Assembly: GCF_001883705.2 (NCBI RefSeq)
Contig: NZ_MDEQ02000015.1
Span: 1-64,000 of the forward strand
Reading direction: 5' to 3'
DNA length: 64,000 nt
Source: Burkholderia catarinensis
GTDB lineage: Bacteria > Pseudomonadota > Gammaproteobacteria > Burkholderiales > Burkholderiaceae
The notes under the pieces are model-generated. The model made no database searches and was not told the origin of the DNA. It saw nothing but the letters and a program-made list of their open reading frames with translations. Numbering within the stretch: position 1 is the stretch's first letter; each line of letters opens with the position of its first letter. Of the stretch, positions 9,196 to 21,912 are shown in pieces. The translations under genes and the position numbers were made by a program.

Positions 9196-9224
9196 GTGAT
9201 CCGCCCCATACTTTGACGGATCAC
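9196..9224 (-). terminator. Hairpin after membrane-protein gene, weak terminator candidate
   Basis: A perfect 8-bp inverted repeat, GTGATCCG and CGGATCAC, is separated by 13 bases and lies just past the stop of the gene ending at 9247. It has no T tract, so it may be an RNA stabiliser or a protein site rather than an intrinsic terminator. Confidence 0.35.
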
Positions 9225-9246
9225 CGTCGTGCTGGCAAATGTTCTC

Positions 9247-10536
9247 TCACATTCGTAAAGGCCGCAGTTCTGATGACATCGCCTGGACGCAACCGGAACC
9301 TGCGAGCATCGTCGGGTCAGGGGTCTTGTTTTTCTGCGCCAACTTTATCGCATCGGCGGATACGAGGGATGGGTCGAAGGGCTGCCGGCAAAGGAGACGA
9401 ATACCTCCGAAGCCATACCTAACGTATCCGGTGGCAATATTTGTTTGTTCACCTTTATGAATTGGTACACCGGCAGCGTCAAGTGCCGCAGTGAGACTGG
9501 GCTGCAAGATCTGAAAACTTTGCTGTTCGTTGCTGTAGATGCCGGCTAGTCGCATGACCGTAGAAGAAACGGGTACAAAAAGCGCTGCGCCGGACACTAC
9601 GATGTACGAAAGCAGAAAGGCCCCAAGTGAAGCCAGCTTAAGGGGTTGGTAAAAGCCCGGCCTCCAGGTACGAGCGTTAAGATACATGATTGCAGGCAGC
9701 AGGCTAACGGCCGTTGTGCCAATGAATACGGCGAACACGAGCAGCTTCTCGAGCCAACCGCCGTCTGCATATCGCTCCGCGATGTGCAGAGTAATCAGGA
9801 GAGGAATCGATGTCGCTGTCAGTGCCAAAATGGCAGCTAGAGCCAAGCCACCAGCGTGGATTGCATGGATAGGAAATTTTGCACCACTCTTTTGAGAAAC
9901 ATCTAATGATCTGCCGTTATAGATTCCAAAAGCAAATGCTGCAAGAAAGGCCATCACGAACATGATCCAGACCTGACTCGTGTCCAGCTCAACCACCAAG
10001 ACAAATCCAGCGAGCCATCCAATAGTTGCACATAGAAACAACCGTGGAACCGCTTTCGGAAGAGTACGTTCCTGGCGGTAGTTCCACATGGTGCTAATCA
10101 GAAGCAGCGAGGGCGCGATGAACTGCAATAGGACAGCGACCGCGATAAGCATTGCCGCAATAAAAAGAAAGATCAAACCGCTGCCTGACATTGCCGAATC
10201 CTGGAACAAGCTTGTCCAATGTATTGACCGCAGATAACTCCAAACGAATAGAGCCGCTGGAAGGAAGGAAACAGGAGCTACTTTCCATGCGACGTCGAGT
10301 GTATCTTTGACCATCGCGATGGTTTCTTTGTACATGTCTTTTCGGCTCACCGCAGGCTGCTCTGAAACTGAGTCGCCCGACGTACTCTTGCGGATTTCGT
10401 GAACTGCGTGGTCGTTCGAGGACGGTGCTGCATCAAACTTACCTGATGAAGAAACTGAATGCAGCGTGCCATTTGGAAGTAAATTTTCTCCGGCAGAACG
10501 GGCGTCGCTCGCCGGTTTTCGACGGTCATCCTTCAT
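9247..10536 (-). CDS. Polytopic membrane protein of unknown function
   Basis: 429 residues. The N-terminal ~75 residues are hydrophilic, Ser/Asn-rich and probably cytoplasmic. About seven to eight hydrophobic segments follow ('VSFLPAALFVWSYL', 'GLIFLFIAAMLIAVAVLL', 'LFLCATIGWLAGFVLVV' and others) up to residue ~340. A C-terminal ~75-residue soluble tail contains two Cys. ATG at 10536 is chosen because GGAG lies ~8 nt upstream. I do not recognise a family. Its position beside PAAR, SymE-like and R-M genes allows an immunity or defence role, but the sequence itself does not show one. Confidence 0.6.
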   Translation of the reverse strand: MKDDRRKPASDARSAGENLLPNGTLHSVSSSGKFDAAPSSNDHAVHEIRKSTSGDSVSEQPAVSRKDMYKETIAMVKDTLDVAWKVAPVSFLPAALFVWSYLRSIHWTSLFQDSAMSGSGLIFLFIAAMLIAVAVLLQFIAPSLLLISTMWNYRQERTLPKAVPRLFLCATIGWLAGFVLVVELDTSQVWIMFVMAFLAAFAFGIYNGRSLDVSQKSGAKFPIHAIHAGGLALAAILALTATSIPLLITLHIAERYADGGWLEKLLVFAVFIGTTAVSLLPAIMYLNARTWRPGFYQPLKLASLGAFLLSYIVVSGAALFVPVSSTVMRLAGIYSNEQQSFQILQPSLTAALDAAGVPIHKGEQTNIATGYVRYGFGGIRLLCRQPFDPSLVSADAIKLAQKNKTPDPTMLAGSGCVQAMSSELRPLRM

Positions 10537-10838
10537 CTTAGTTCTCCATTCTTTATCTTCGTTGTGTACAGCGCCCATCCGAGCACTGCGCAAGAAACAC
10601 AGCAGTACGCCAACTGCTTTGTAGCCGCTAGCTGGTTGAGATAGTCGGCAGACTAATGGCGTCGCTCAGACCTAGTTGTGACGAGACGCGATTCGCGAAT
10701 TCGGAGCAAACTCGATCGCCACGGATATGCGCATGATGATGCGGGCTTGTCTATGCGGATCATCAATCGTGTCTGACCTTTCCCCTCTGAAGTATCCCAC
10801 TGTAAAGTTAGTGGCAAGGCCGCAGGAGAAACCTTGTC

Positions 10839-11102
10839 ATGAAGAAGTCGCGGTTCAGCGAAGAGCAGATTATCGGGGTGCTGAGGGAAGCCGATGCCGG
10901 CATGAAGGTCGCAGACTTGTGCCGCAAGCACGGCATATCGGATGCGACGTTTTATAACTGGCGTAGCCGCTACGGCGGCATGGATGTGTCGGAAGCGCGA
11001 CGATTGCGGCAACTGGAGGAGGAAAACCAGCGGCTCAAGCGGCTGGTGGCAGACCAGGCGCTGGACATCCAGGTTCTGAAGGACGTGCTCGGAAAAAAGT
11101 GA
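10839..11102 (+). CDS. IS3-family transposase OrfA
   Basis: 87 residues. The N-terminal helix-turn-helix ('SEEQIIGVLREADAGMKVAD' then 'CRKHGISDATFYNW') binds the IS ends. The C-terminal leucine-zipper-like coiled coil ('RRLRQLEEENQRLKRLVADQ') mediates multimerisation. It overlaps orfB by 4 nt in a different frame. IS3 elements normally make the active OrfAB transposase by programmed -1 frameshifting near this overlap. Confidence 0.92.
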   Translation: MKKSRFSEEQIIGVLREADAGMKVADLCRKHGISDATFYNWRSRYGGMDVSEARRLRQLEEENQRLKRLVADQALDIQVLKDVLGKK

Positions 11103-11968
11103 GTTCGCCCGCGCAGCGCCGGGAAGTCGTGCAGCAGGTAATTGGACAGCACGACTATTCGGAGCGTCGAGCGTGCGCGCTCATTGGCCTGAATCGCCGG
11201 ACATTCCGGCGATCGGTGCCGTCTGACGTCGACCACGAAGTGCGGCAACGGCTACGCGAACTGGCGCAGCAGCGGCCACGGTTTGGTTCGCCCCGCCTGC
11301 ACGTGTTGCTACGCCGAGAAGGTCTGGTCCAGAACCACAAGCGCACTGAGCGGCTATATCGCGAAGAAGGCCTGTCGCTTCGCCTGAAACGGCGAAAGAA
11401 GCGTCCAAGTCATTTGCGCGCGGTAATGCCGACACCCACCGGCGCCGACGAAAGCTGGGCGATGGACTTTGTTGCTGACGCGTTGGTGCATGGCCGACGC
11501 ATTCGAATGCTGACCATCATCGACACGTGGAACCGGGAGTGTCCGCACATCGAGGTCAACTTCTCGCTGACGGGTGTTCGCGTGGCGCGCGTTCTCGAGC
11601 AGTTGCGGCAACGGGGACGGCCCCCCAACCTGATTCAGGTGGATAACGGCCCGGAGTTCGTCAGCAAGGCGCTCGACGCCTGGGCGCACGAGCACAGCGT
11701 AAAACCGCAGTTCATTCGGCCCGGCAAACCGGTGGAGAACGCTTACATCGAGAGCTTCAACGGCCGACTGCGTGAAGAATGCTTGAATCAGCATGCGTTC
11801 GCCAGTCTCGACGATGCACGCGGGCGAATCGAAGCGTGGCGCACGGACTACAACTCGGTGCGTCCGCATAGTGCCTTGGGGCAACTGGCGCCGGACCAAT
11901 TCCGGCAATTGCATCAACCGAAAACCGGCGAGCCCACTAACTTACGAGTGGTGTACTCGAAGGGGTAA
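11099..11968 (+). CDS. IS3-family transposase OrfB (DDE catalytic domain)
   Basis: 289 residues with an intact retroviral-integrase-type catalytic core. The DDE triad is visible as D123 ('AMDFVAD'), D182 ('VDNGPEF') and E218 ('YIESFNGRLREECL'), with the typical 35-residue D-E spacing. The N-terminal 'HTH_21'-like region precedes it. The GTG start overlaps the orfA stop. The reading frame is undamaged, so the element could still be active. Confidence 0.93.
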   Translation: MSSPAQRREVVQQVIGQHDYSERRACALIGLNRRTFRRSVPSDVDHEVRQRLRELAQQRPRFGSPRLHVLLRREGLVQNHKRTERLYREEGLSLRLKRRKKRPSHLRAVMPTPTGADESWAMDFVADALVHGRRIRMLTIIDTWNRECPHIEVNFSLTGVRVARVLEQLRQRGRPPNLIQVDNGPEFVSKALDAWAHEHSVKPQFIRPGKPVENAYIESFNGRLREECLNQHAFASLDDARGRIEAWRTDYNSVRPHSALGQLAPDQFRQLHQPKTGEPTNLRVVYSKG

Positions 11969-11973
11969 GGTCA

Positions 11974-12453
11974 ACGTCCTACAGCAGCTACTCCTTTGAG
12001 GCGTTGCGACAGGCAGGATTGGGACTACGGTCGATCGCATCCGTCCAAAGCGGACGTTCGAGGTTCGTGGGAACACTCATAGATTGAACGACCGCTTAGG
12101 CCGAACTGCTGTCCCCGCGAAGCCGGCTTGGATGACCGGACCACTCTGAAGCAGCCGCCTGTTGGTGACGCGCCGAAGGACGGCTCTGGGTCGTCAACCG
12201 GCTGTCGCATTCTTGGAAACGGTCATTCATCAGCGCGCGTACTAGAACCGACCACGCCGCGGGATGCTCTTCCTGATGACAAGCTCATGTCTGTCTGCGA
12301 CGAGCGGACTGTGCCCCACAGGGGCACAGTCTGACGTAGGTCGGGGTGTTCCCTCGAACTCGGAGTGTTCCAGGCAGTCCAGTCAACTCCGTGCTCTCCA
12401 GTCCAGCTAACCATGCACTAATCCAGCCAATTTCGTTTCCCTGCACAAATAAG
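11974..12453. other. Junction between the IS element and gyrB
   Basis: 480 bases holding no gene that I can support. It contains one perfect short hairpin (12308-12330, listed separately). The sequence forms the boundary between the accessory island and the conserved gyrB-dnaN-dnaA block. Confidence 0.5.
12308..12330 (-). terminator. Perfect 10-bp hairpin downstream of gyrB
   Basis: 'actgtgcccc' and 'ggggcacagt' form a perfect 10-bp stem with a 3-nt loop, ~125 nt past the gyrB stop. It lacks a T tract on either strand. It may be an atypical gyrB terminator or a mobile-element scar. Confidence 0.4.
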
Positions 12454-15030
<2,577 letters not shown>

Positions 15031-15119
15031 TCAGGCACCCGAAGGACGGGTTGTCGGTTCGCCATAAAAACGCCAAAGGGGCTTGCCGCCCCCTGGTGTG
15101 TGTCGTGATGTCGCGCGCG

Positions 15120-16226
15120 TCAGATGCGCATCGGCATCACGACATACTTGAACTCTTCGTTCTCGGGCACCGTGATCAGCGCGCTCGAGCTGGCGTCGCC
15201 GAGGCTCACCTGCACGGTGTCGACCTTCAGGTTCGCGAGCACGTCGAGCAGGTACGTGACGTTGAAGCCGATGTCGACGGTATCGCCCTGATACGCGATT
15301 TCCAGTTCTTCCTGCGCCTCTTCCTGGTCGGCGTTGGTCGACATGATCTTCAGCTGGCCCGGGGCGATGATGCAGCGCACGCCCTTGAACTTGTCGGAGG
15401 TCAGGATGGCCGCGCGCTGCAGCGAACGCTGCAGTTCTTCACGGCCGATCTCGAACGTGTTCTTGTGCGCCTTCGGGATCACGCGCTGGAAGTCGGGGAA
15501 CTTGCCCTCGACGAGTTTCGACACGAGCTCGACCTGGCCGAACGTGAACTTGGCCTGGGTCTGCGCGATGTCGATGGTGACGGTGTCGTCGATGTCCTCG
15601 AGCAGGCGCTGCAGCTCGAGAATGGTCTTGCGCGGGACGATCACTTCCTGGCGGCCGAACGTGCCGCCTTCGAGCTTCATCGACGAGAACGCGAGGCGGT
15701 GGCCGTCGGTGGCCACGGCCATCAGCTGGTCGCCGTCGACGACGAGCAGCATGCCGTTCAGGTAGTAGCGGATGTCCTGCTGCGCCATCGCGAAGTGCAC
15801 CATGCCGAGCAGCTGGCGGAACGACTTCTGCGGGACGGTGAGGGTCGCGCCGAAATCCTTCGCCTGCGCGACGGTCGGGAACTCGTCGGCCGCGAGCGTC
15901 TGCAATGCGAAGCGGCTCTTGCCCGATTGAACGGTGAGGCGCTTGTCGGCGAGCGACAGCGTGACCTGGCCGTCAGGCATCGCGCGCAGGATGTCGAGCA
16001 GCTTGCGGGCCGCGACGGTGGTCGCCACCTGGTCGCCGCCGACGCCGAAATCGGCGCGCGTGGTGATCTGCAGCTCCAGGTCGGTCGACAGGAACGAAAC
16101 GTCCGGGCCGTTCTTGGTGATCAGCAGGTTGGCAAGGATCGGCAACGTATGGCGGCGTTCGACGATGCCGCTGACCGTTTGCAGCGGCCTGAGGAGGGTG
16201 TCTCGTTCGGTCTTGACCAGTTGCAT
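15120..16226 (-). CDS. dnaN: DNA polymerase III beta sliding clamp
   Basis: 368 residues, the normal length. It starts 'MQLVKTERDTLLRPLQTVSG' followed by the conserved 'ERRHTLPILANLL', and ends with 'MPMRI'. The protein forms the dimeric ring that tethers DNA polymerase III and binds clamp-binding peptides in other factors. It lies 169 nt downstream of dnaA on the same strand. That gap contains a small GC hairpin ('cgcccc'/'ggggcg', 16345-16365) that could affect read-through. Confidence 0.98.
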   Translation of the reverse strand: MQLVKTERDTLLRPLQTVSGIVERRHTLPILANLLITKNGPDVSFLSTDLELQITTRADFGVGGDQVATTVAARKLLDILRAMPDGQVTLSLADKRLTVQSGKSRFALQTLAADEFPTVAQAKDFGATLTVPQKSFRQLLGMVHFAMAQQDIRYYLNGMLLVVDGDQLMAVATDGHRLAFSSMKLEGGTFGRQEVIVPRKTILELQRLLEDIDDTVTIDIAQTQAKFTFGQVELVSKLVEGKFPDFQRVIPKAHKNTFEIGREELQRSLQRAAILTSDKFKGVRCIIAPGQLKIMSTNADQEEAQEELEIAYQGDTVDIGFNVTYLLDVLANLKVDTVQVSLGDASSSALITVPENEEFKYVVMPMRI

Positions 16227-16395
16227 AGAGTTCCTTCGTTGAGTAACGGCCTGCAGCGCAGCAGCCTCGCAGCGCCCCGCCGGCCGGGCTCTTGGCCCGC
16301 CGCCGCCGGAGCGGTCAAACCAGTATTGTGCCTCAAAACCGAATCGCCCCCCTTAAATTGGGGCGGAGGCCGAATTATCAAGTGCGCCCGCGTGC

Positions 16396-17964
<1,569 letters not shown>

Positions 17965-18166
17965 CAAGTAACTGTCGTTTTTTGCATGCACAGCGCGGCT
18001 CGCCGCCGCCCTTGTCGCGGTCGCGCAACAAGGCCCGAAGCGGTCGTGCGAGCGTGCCTCGGACGCCTGCGTCACAGTCGTGGAGAGGCAGGCGGGAGCC
18101 GGGGCGGCGTGCGGGATTCTTGGAGATAAGGCGAGATTCTAACGCCAAACGCAGCCACAGCGGGAC

Positions 18167-18175
18167 TTATCCACA
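18167..18175 (+). promoter_or_regulatory. DnaA box
   Basis: A perfect consensus DnaA-binding site, TTATCCACA, lies in the dnaA leader region. A single box at this place usually mediates dnaA autoregulation. Confidence 0.75.
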
Positions 18176-18241
18176 GGCTGGTTTTGTGGGGCGCGGGGCC
18201 GGATCGGCCGGGGCGGGCACAGGTGGTCGACTCCTAAGGTA

Positions 18242-18270
18242 TTGACCGTCAAGAGAAAAACGGTTTAAAT
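18242..18270 (+). promoter_or_regulatory. Promoter of the rpmH-rnpA operon
   Basis: TTGACC (18242-18247) and TTAAAT (18265-18270) are separated by exactly 17 bases. The pair lies ~115 nt upstream of rpmH and reads toward it. It is the best sigma70-type match in the divergent region. Confidence 0.65.
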
Positions 18271-18385
18271 AGCGGGTTCCGCGAAAACCAATCCTGTATT
18301 CCCGGCGATTGCGTTCGCCCGAATGCCTCCGGTTAAGGGCACGCGGTCCCCTGAATTTCGACATTCTCGAACAAGTGAGAACATC

Positions 18386-18520
18386 ATGAAACGTACTTAC
18401 CAACCGTCCGTGACGCGCCGCAAGCGCACCCATGGCTTCCGTGTCCGTATGAAGACGGCAGGTGGCCGCAAGGTCATCAACGCTCGCCGCGCGAAGGGCC
18501 GCAAGCGCCTCGCCATCTAA
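18386..18520 (+). CDS. rpmH: 50S ribosomal protein L34
   Basis: 44 residues, very basic, starting '[20 protein letters not shown]' and ending 'GRKRLAI', the invariant L34 pattern. L34 binds 23S rRNA. It is followed 6-15 nt later by rnpA, the conserved arrangement. An in-frame extension upstream is excluded by the family's fixed N-terminus. Confidence 0.98.
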
Positions 18521-18526
18521 GGCAGG

Positions 18527-18997
18527 TTGCGCGCTGTGTCCGCCGTCCGCAGTCCTGCGGAAGGTACCGTCGAGCCGGGTGCGAATCCGTCGCAGACGAA
18601 AGCCGCCTTCCCGAAAGCTGCGCGACTTCTGAAAACGGATGAATTTTCATCCGTTTTTCGTTTGCGCCCCTGGCGGCGCTCCGCGCACTTCGTGATTTAC
18701 GGCAAGCCGACCGGCCAGGCAGCTCGGCTGGGGCTTGTCGTCGGCAAGAAGTACGCGCCGCGTGCAGTCACGCGTAATCTCGTGAAGCGGCTGGCGCGCG
18801 ACGCGTTTCGCTTGCGCCGGGCCGAATTCGCCGGTTACGACCTGCTGCTGCGGCAGCACACGCGCTTCGACAAGAAAGCGCTGCCGAGCGCGGCTTCCGC
18901 CCCGCTCGCAGCGATGTGCGCGGCCGAGATCCGCGAACTGCTCGACAGGGCAGTCCGGGAAATCTCCCGCCGCGCGTCGAAGCCCGCGTCCGAGTGA
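18527..18997 (+). CDS. rnpA: Ribonuclease P protein component
   Basis: Up to 156 residues. RnpA is the protein cofactor of RNase P, which matures the 5' ends of tRNAs. The conserved RNA-binding motif is visible as '[17 protein letters not shown]', with '[11 protein letters not shown]' near the N-terminus. The start is uncertain: TTG at 18527 or GTG at 18536, the latter with 'AAGGCAGG' upstream. Residues before ~32 are not conserved in the family. It is part of rpmH-rnpA-yidD-yidC. Confidence 0.95.
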   Translation: MRAVSAVRSPAEGTVEPGANPSQTKAAFPKAARLLKTDEFSSVFRLRPWRRSAHFVIYGKPTGQAARLGLVVGKKYAPRAVTRNLVKRLARDAFRLRRAEFAGYDLLLRQHTRFDKKALPSAASAPLAAMCAAEIRELLDRAVREISRRASKPASE

Positions 18998-19072
18998 CGC
19001 ATCCGTTCGCGGTGCGGCGTTCGCGCCCGCCCGGCCGGTTTTGACGCGGTGCCGAACGGCGCCGCCCAAGGT

Positions 19073-19339
19073 ATGGAAACGGTATTGATCGCCTTGCTGC
19101 GCTTCTACAAGGTTGCCGTGAGCCCCCTGCTCGGCAACCGTTGCCGTTTTTATCCTTCCTGTTCGGATTACGCGCGCGAGGCAATCCAGTATCATGGCGC
19201 CGCGCGCGGCACGTATCTCGCCGTCAGGCGCGTGTGCCGATGCCATCCGTTTTCCGCGGGCGGCATCGACCTCGTCCCGCCGCCCAATTCCGACACTCGC
19301 GCTCGCGGCGAAGCCGACGCGCGGTCCCATCGACTCTGA
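19073..19339 (+). CDS. yidD: Membrane protein insertion efficiency factor YidD
   Basis: 88 residues with the family signature: an N-terminal amphipathic segment '[17 protein letters not shown]', then '[15 protein letters not shown]' and '[18 protein letters not shown]', with conserved Cys and Pro. YidD helps insertion of inner-membrane proteins together with YidC. ATG at 19073 has 'AAGG' just upstream. The stop lies 8 nt before yidC. Confidence 0.95.
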   Translation: METVLIALLRFYKVAVSPLLGNRCRFYPSCSDYAREAIQYHGAARGTYLAVRRVCRCHPFSAGGIDLVPPPNSDTRARGEADARSHRL

Positions 19340-19347
19340 GACAACGC

Positions 19348-21012
19348 ATGGATATCAAACGCACCGTCCTATGGGTGATCTTCTTCATGTCAGCTGTCAT
19401 GCTGTACGACAACTGGCAGCGGTCCCACGGACGCCCGTCGATGTTCTTCCCGAGTGCTACGCAGACGGCCCCCGCGGCCGCTGCCGGCGGCGCATCGGGC
19501 ACGGGCGCGACGACGACCGCAGGTGAAGTACCTGCCGCCGCAGCCGGCACCGCTCCGTCGACGACGGCACCGGCCGCGCAGGCGCAGCTCGTGAAGTTCT
19601 CGACCGACGTATACGACGGCGAAATCGACACGCGCGGCGGCACGCTCGCGAAGCTGACGCTGAAGAAGCAAGGCGACGGCAAGCAGCCCGACCTGTACAT
19701 CACGCTGTTCGACCACGCGGCCGGCCACACGTATCTCGCACGCTCGGGCCTGCTCGGCGGCGATTTCCCGAACCACAACGACGTCTACTCGCAGGTCAAT
19801 GCGGGCCCGACGTCGCTGACGGGCGACCAGAACACGCTGAAGCTGTCGTTCGAATCGCCGGTGAAGGGCGGCGTGAAGGTCGTGAAGACCTACACGTTCA
19901 CGCGCGGCAGCTACGTGATCGGCGTCGACACCAAGATCGACAACGTCGGCACGGCGCCTGTCACGCCGACGGTCTACATGGAGCTCGTGCGCGACAACAC
20001 GGCCGTCGAAACGCCGATGTTCTCGCACACGTTCCTCGGGCCGGCGGTCTACACGGACACGAAGCACTTCCAGAAGATCGATTTCAGCGACCTCGACAAG
20101 AACAAGGCGAACTTCGAGAAGTCGGCCGACAACGGCTGGGTCGCGATGGTGCAGCACTACTTCGCGTCGGCATGGATTCCGCAGCAGGGCGTGAAGCGTG
20201 ACATCTACGCCGAGAAGATCGATCCGGCGCTGTATCGCGTCGGCGTGAAGCAGCCGGTCGCCGCGATCGCCCCGGGCCAGTCGGCCGACGTGCAGGCGCG
20301 CCTGTTCGCCGGTCCGGAAGAAGAGCGCATGCTCGAAGGCATCGCGCCGGGCCTGGAACTCGTGAAGGACTACGGCTGGGTGACGATCATCGCGAAGCCG
20401 CTGTTCTGGCTGCTCGAGAAGATCCACGGCTATGTCGGCAACTGGGGCTGGGCGATCGTGCTGCTCACGGTCCTGATCAAGGCGGTGTTCTTCCCGCTGT
20501 CGGCTGCGAGCTACAAGTCGATGGCGCGCATGAAGGAAATCACGCCGCGGATGCAGGCGCTGCGCGAACGCTTCAAGAGCGATCCGCAGAAGATGAACTC
20601 GGCGCTGATGGAGCTGTACAAGACCGAGAAGGTCAATCCGTTCGGCGGCTGCCTGCCGGTCGTGATCCAGATCCCGGTGTTCATCTCGCTGTACTGGGTG
20701 CTGCTCGCATCGGTCGAAATGCGCGGCGCGCCGTGGATTCTGTGGATTCACGACCTGTCGCAGCGCGATCCGTTCTTCATCCTGCCGGTGCTGATGGCCG
20801 TCTCGATGTTCGTGCAGACGAGCCTGAACCCGACGCCGCCGGACCCCGTCCAGGCGAAGATGATGAAGTTCATGCCGATCGCGTTCTCGGTCATGTTCTT
20901 CTTCTTCCCGGCCGGCCTGGTGCTGTACTACGTCGTGAACAACGTGCTGTCGATCGCGCAGCAGTACTACATCACGCGCAAGCTCGGCGGGGTCAAGAAG
21001 AAACCGGCCTGA
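19348..21012 (+). CDS. yidC: Membrane protein insertase YidC
   Basis: 554 residues, the gram-negative long form. The N-terminal membrane anchor ('[18 protein letters not shown]') is followed by a ~300-residue periplasmic beta domain. The conserved five-helix insertase core includes '[20 protein letters not shown]', '[10 protein letters not shown]', and '[20 protein letters not shown]'. The basic C-terminus ends 'GGVKKKPA'. It is the last gene of the rpmH operon, with a terminator immediately after. Confidence 0.98.
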   Translation: MDIKRTVLWVIFFMSAVMLYDNWQRSHGRPSMFFPSATQTAPAAAAGGASGTGATTTAGEVPAAAAGTAPSTTAPAAQAQLVKFSTDVYDGEIDTRGGTLAKLTLKKQGDGKQPDLYITLFDHAAGHTYLARSGLLGGDFPNHNDVYSQVNAGPTSLTGDQNTLKLSFESPVKGGVKVVKTYTFTRGSYVIGVDTKIDNVGTAPVTPTVYMELVRDNTAVETPMFSHTFLGPAVYTDTKHFQKIDFSDLDKNKANFEKSADNGWVAMVQHYFASAWIPQQGVKRDIYAEKIDPALYRVGVKQPVAAIAPGQSADVQARLFAGPEEERMLEGIAPGLELVKDYGWVTIIAKPLFWLLEKIHGYVGNWGWAIVLLTVLIKAVFFPLSAASYKSMARMKEITPRMQALRERFKSDPQKMNSALMELYKTEKVNPFGGCLPVVIQIPVFISLYWVLLASVEMRGAPWILWIHDLSQRDPFFILPVLMAVSMFVQTSLNPTPPDPVQAKMMKFMPIAFSVMFFFFPAGLVLYYVVNNVLSIAQQYYITRKLGGVKKKPA

Positions 21013-21054
21013 CGCCTGTCGCACACGCGGGCGGCCAGCCGCCCGCGATGCATG

Positions 21055-21095
21055 CAAAAAAGCCGCATGGTTTGCCCCATGCGGCTTTTTGTTTT
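21055..21095. terminator. Bidirectional terminator between yidC and HTH gene
   Basis: The stem 'aaaaagccgcatgg' / 'ccatgcggcttttt' encloses a short loop and has A and T runs on its outer sides, so it can end yidC transcripts (+) and the convergent regulator gene (-). Confidence 0.85.
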
Positions 21096-21136
21096 TGGGC
21101 GGCGATGCGTGATGCGTGTGCGTCCGTCGTTCCCGG

Positions 21137-21574
21137 TCAGGCCTTCTTCGCTTCGATTTTCGGTTCGACGATGTAGAACTGCTCGATCAGTTCCTGAACG
21201 AGGTAACGCTGATGCGGCGGCAGCGCCTCGATCTTCGACGCGAGTTCGATCGTCTCGGGCGTCGGCGGATAGCGCTCGTCGCGCGGCAGCGGTTGCGGCG
21301 TCGGGTGTTCGATCACGCTCGGCGACGGGCCGTAATGCAGCCAGTGCAGCTCGACGCGCAGCCACTCGGCGAGCGTTTCGAGTTTGTCCGACGTCGGAAT
21401 CGTGCGGCCCGTCAGCCATTTGTGCGCGGTTTGCGGCGAAACGGGATGCGTTCCGCGGTGGCGCAGATTGAATCGGTTCGCCAGCTCCGTCGCGCCGGTG
21501 ACCTTCTCCGGGCTGCGCCGCAGGGCGAATTTCAGGCGTTCCGAGAACGCGGCTTTTTCTTCGGATGTCGGCAT
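21137..21574 (-). CDS. Helix-turn-helix transcriptional regulator
   Basis: 145 residues. An N-terminal XRE/Cro-like DNA-binding region is seen at ~residues 10-75: 'FSERLKFALRR', 'GATELANRF', 'VSPQTAHKWLTGRTIPTSDK' and 'LETLAEWLRV'. The rest is helical with no known ligand domain. It sits between yidC and mnmE on the opposite strand. The start at 21574 fits the domain, but no good ribosome binding site is visible, so the message may be leaderless or the start different. Target genes are unknown. Confidence 0.75.
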   Translation of the reverse strand: MPTSEEKAAFSERLKFALRRSPEKVTGATELANRFNLRHRGTHPVSPQTAHKWLTGRTIPTSDKLETLAEWLRVELHWLHYGPSPSVIEHPTPQPLPRDERYPPTPETIELASKIEALPPHQRYLVQELIEQFYIVEPKIEAKKA

Positions 21575-21912
21575 GGGGGAGATTGTGCAATTCCGCCGAT
21601 GACTTTCAGACAACTGCGTAGGATAAACGTATCTCATTTGGATGAATCCCAACCAGGTGCGGAGCGGGCGATCGAATTGGGGGCCCAGTCGTTGGCCCAC
21701 TCCGGCAGGCATACTCGTCCGAAACGGGTGGTTCGATGCTACGCCGGATTGATACTCGGCTTAGCCCCAGCGGGATAAATTCGGGGGAGTCCGAAACCAA
21801 CGGGGTGGCCGGTGGCGTGCGGGCCGGCACGCTACAATGCCCGCGTTCCGATGCCCGAACTGTTGCGCGGGCGCACCATTCACTGCCTGACCACCCGATT
21901 CATCCGATTCCC
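21575..21912. other. Divergent intergenic region, HTH gene / mnmE
   Basis: 338 bases that must hold the promoters of the HTH regulator (-) and mnmE (+). No ORF with a good start signal, RNA gene or clear palindrome was found here. Confidence 0.4.

Larger units (their letters stand above)
10774..11973 (+). mobile_element. IS3-family (IS407-group-like) insertion sequence, 1200 bp
   Basis: Imperfect terminal inverted repeats are visible: left 'TGACCTTTCCCC' at 10774 and, read inward on the minus strand, right 'TGACCTTACCCC' ending at 11973; similarity extends ~35 bp to a shared 'AAGTTAG'. Inside are orfA and orfB in the usual arrangement. No matching target duplication is seen: flanks are 'tgtc' and 'acgt'. 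The element looks structurally complete, and the lack of a duplication suggests later recombination at one end. Confidence 0.85.
17965..18385. other. dnaA-rpmH divergent intergenic region
   Basis: About 420 bases between the dnaA and rpmH starts, containing one perfect DnaA box (18167-18175) and the rpmH promoter (18242-18270). Only one perfect box and no obvious AT-rich unwinding element were found, so I do not call this the replication origin, although it is in the classical position. Confidence 0.6.

Noticed and set aside
10770-11977. Target-site duplication of the IS3 element
   Set aside because: Flanks 'tgtc' and 'acgt' do not match in either alignment I tried.
17965-18385. Replication origin
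   Set aside because: Only one perfect DnaA box and no AT-rich unwinding element; position alone is not enough.
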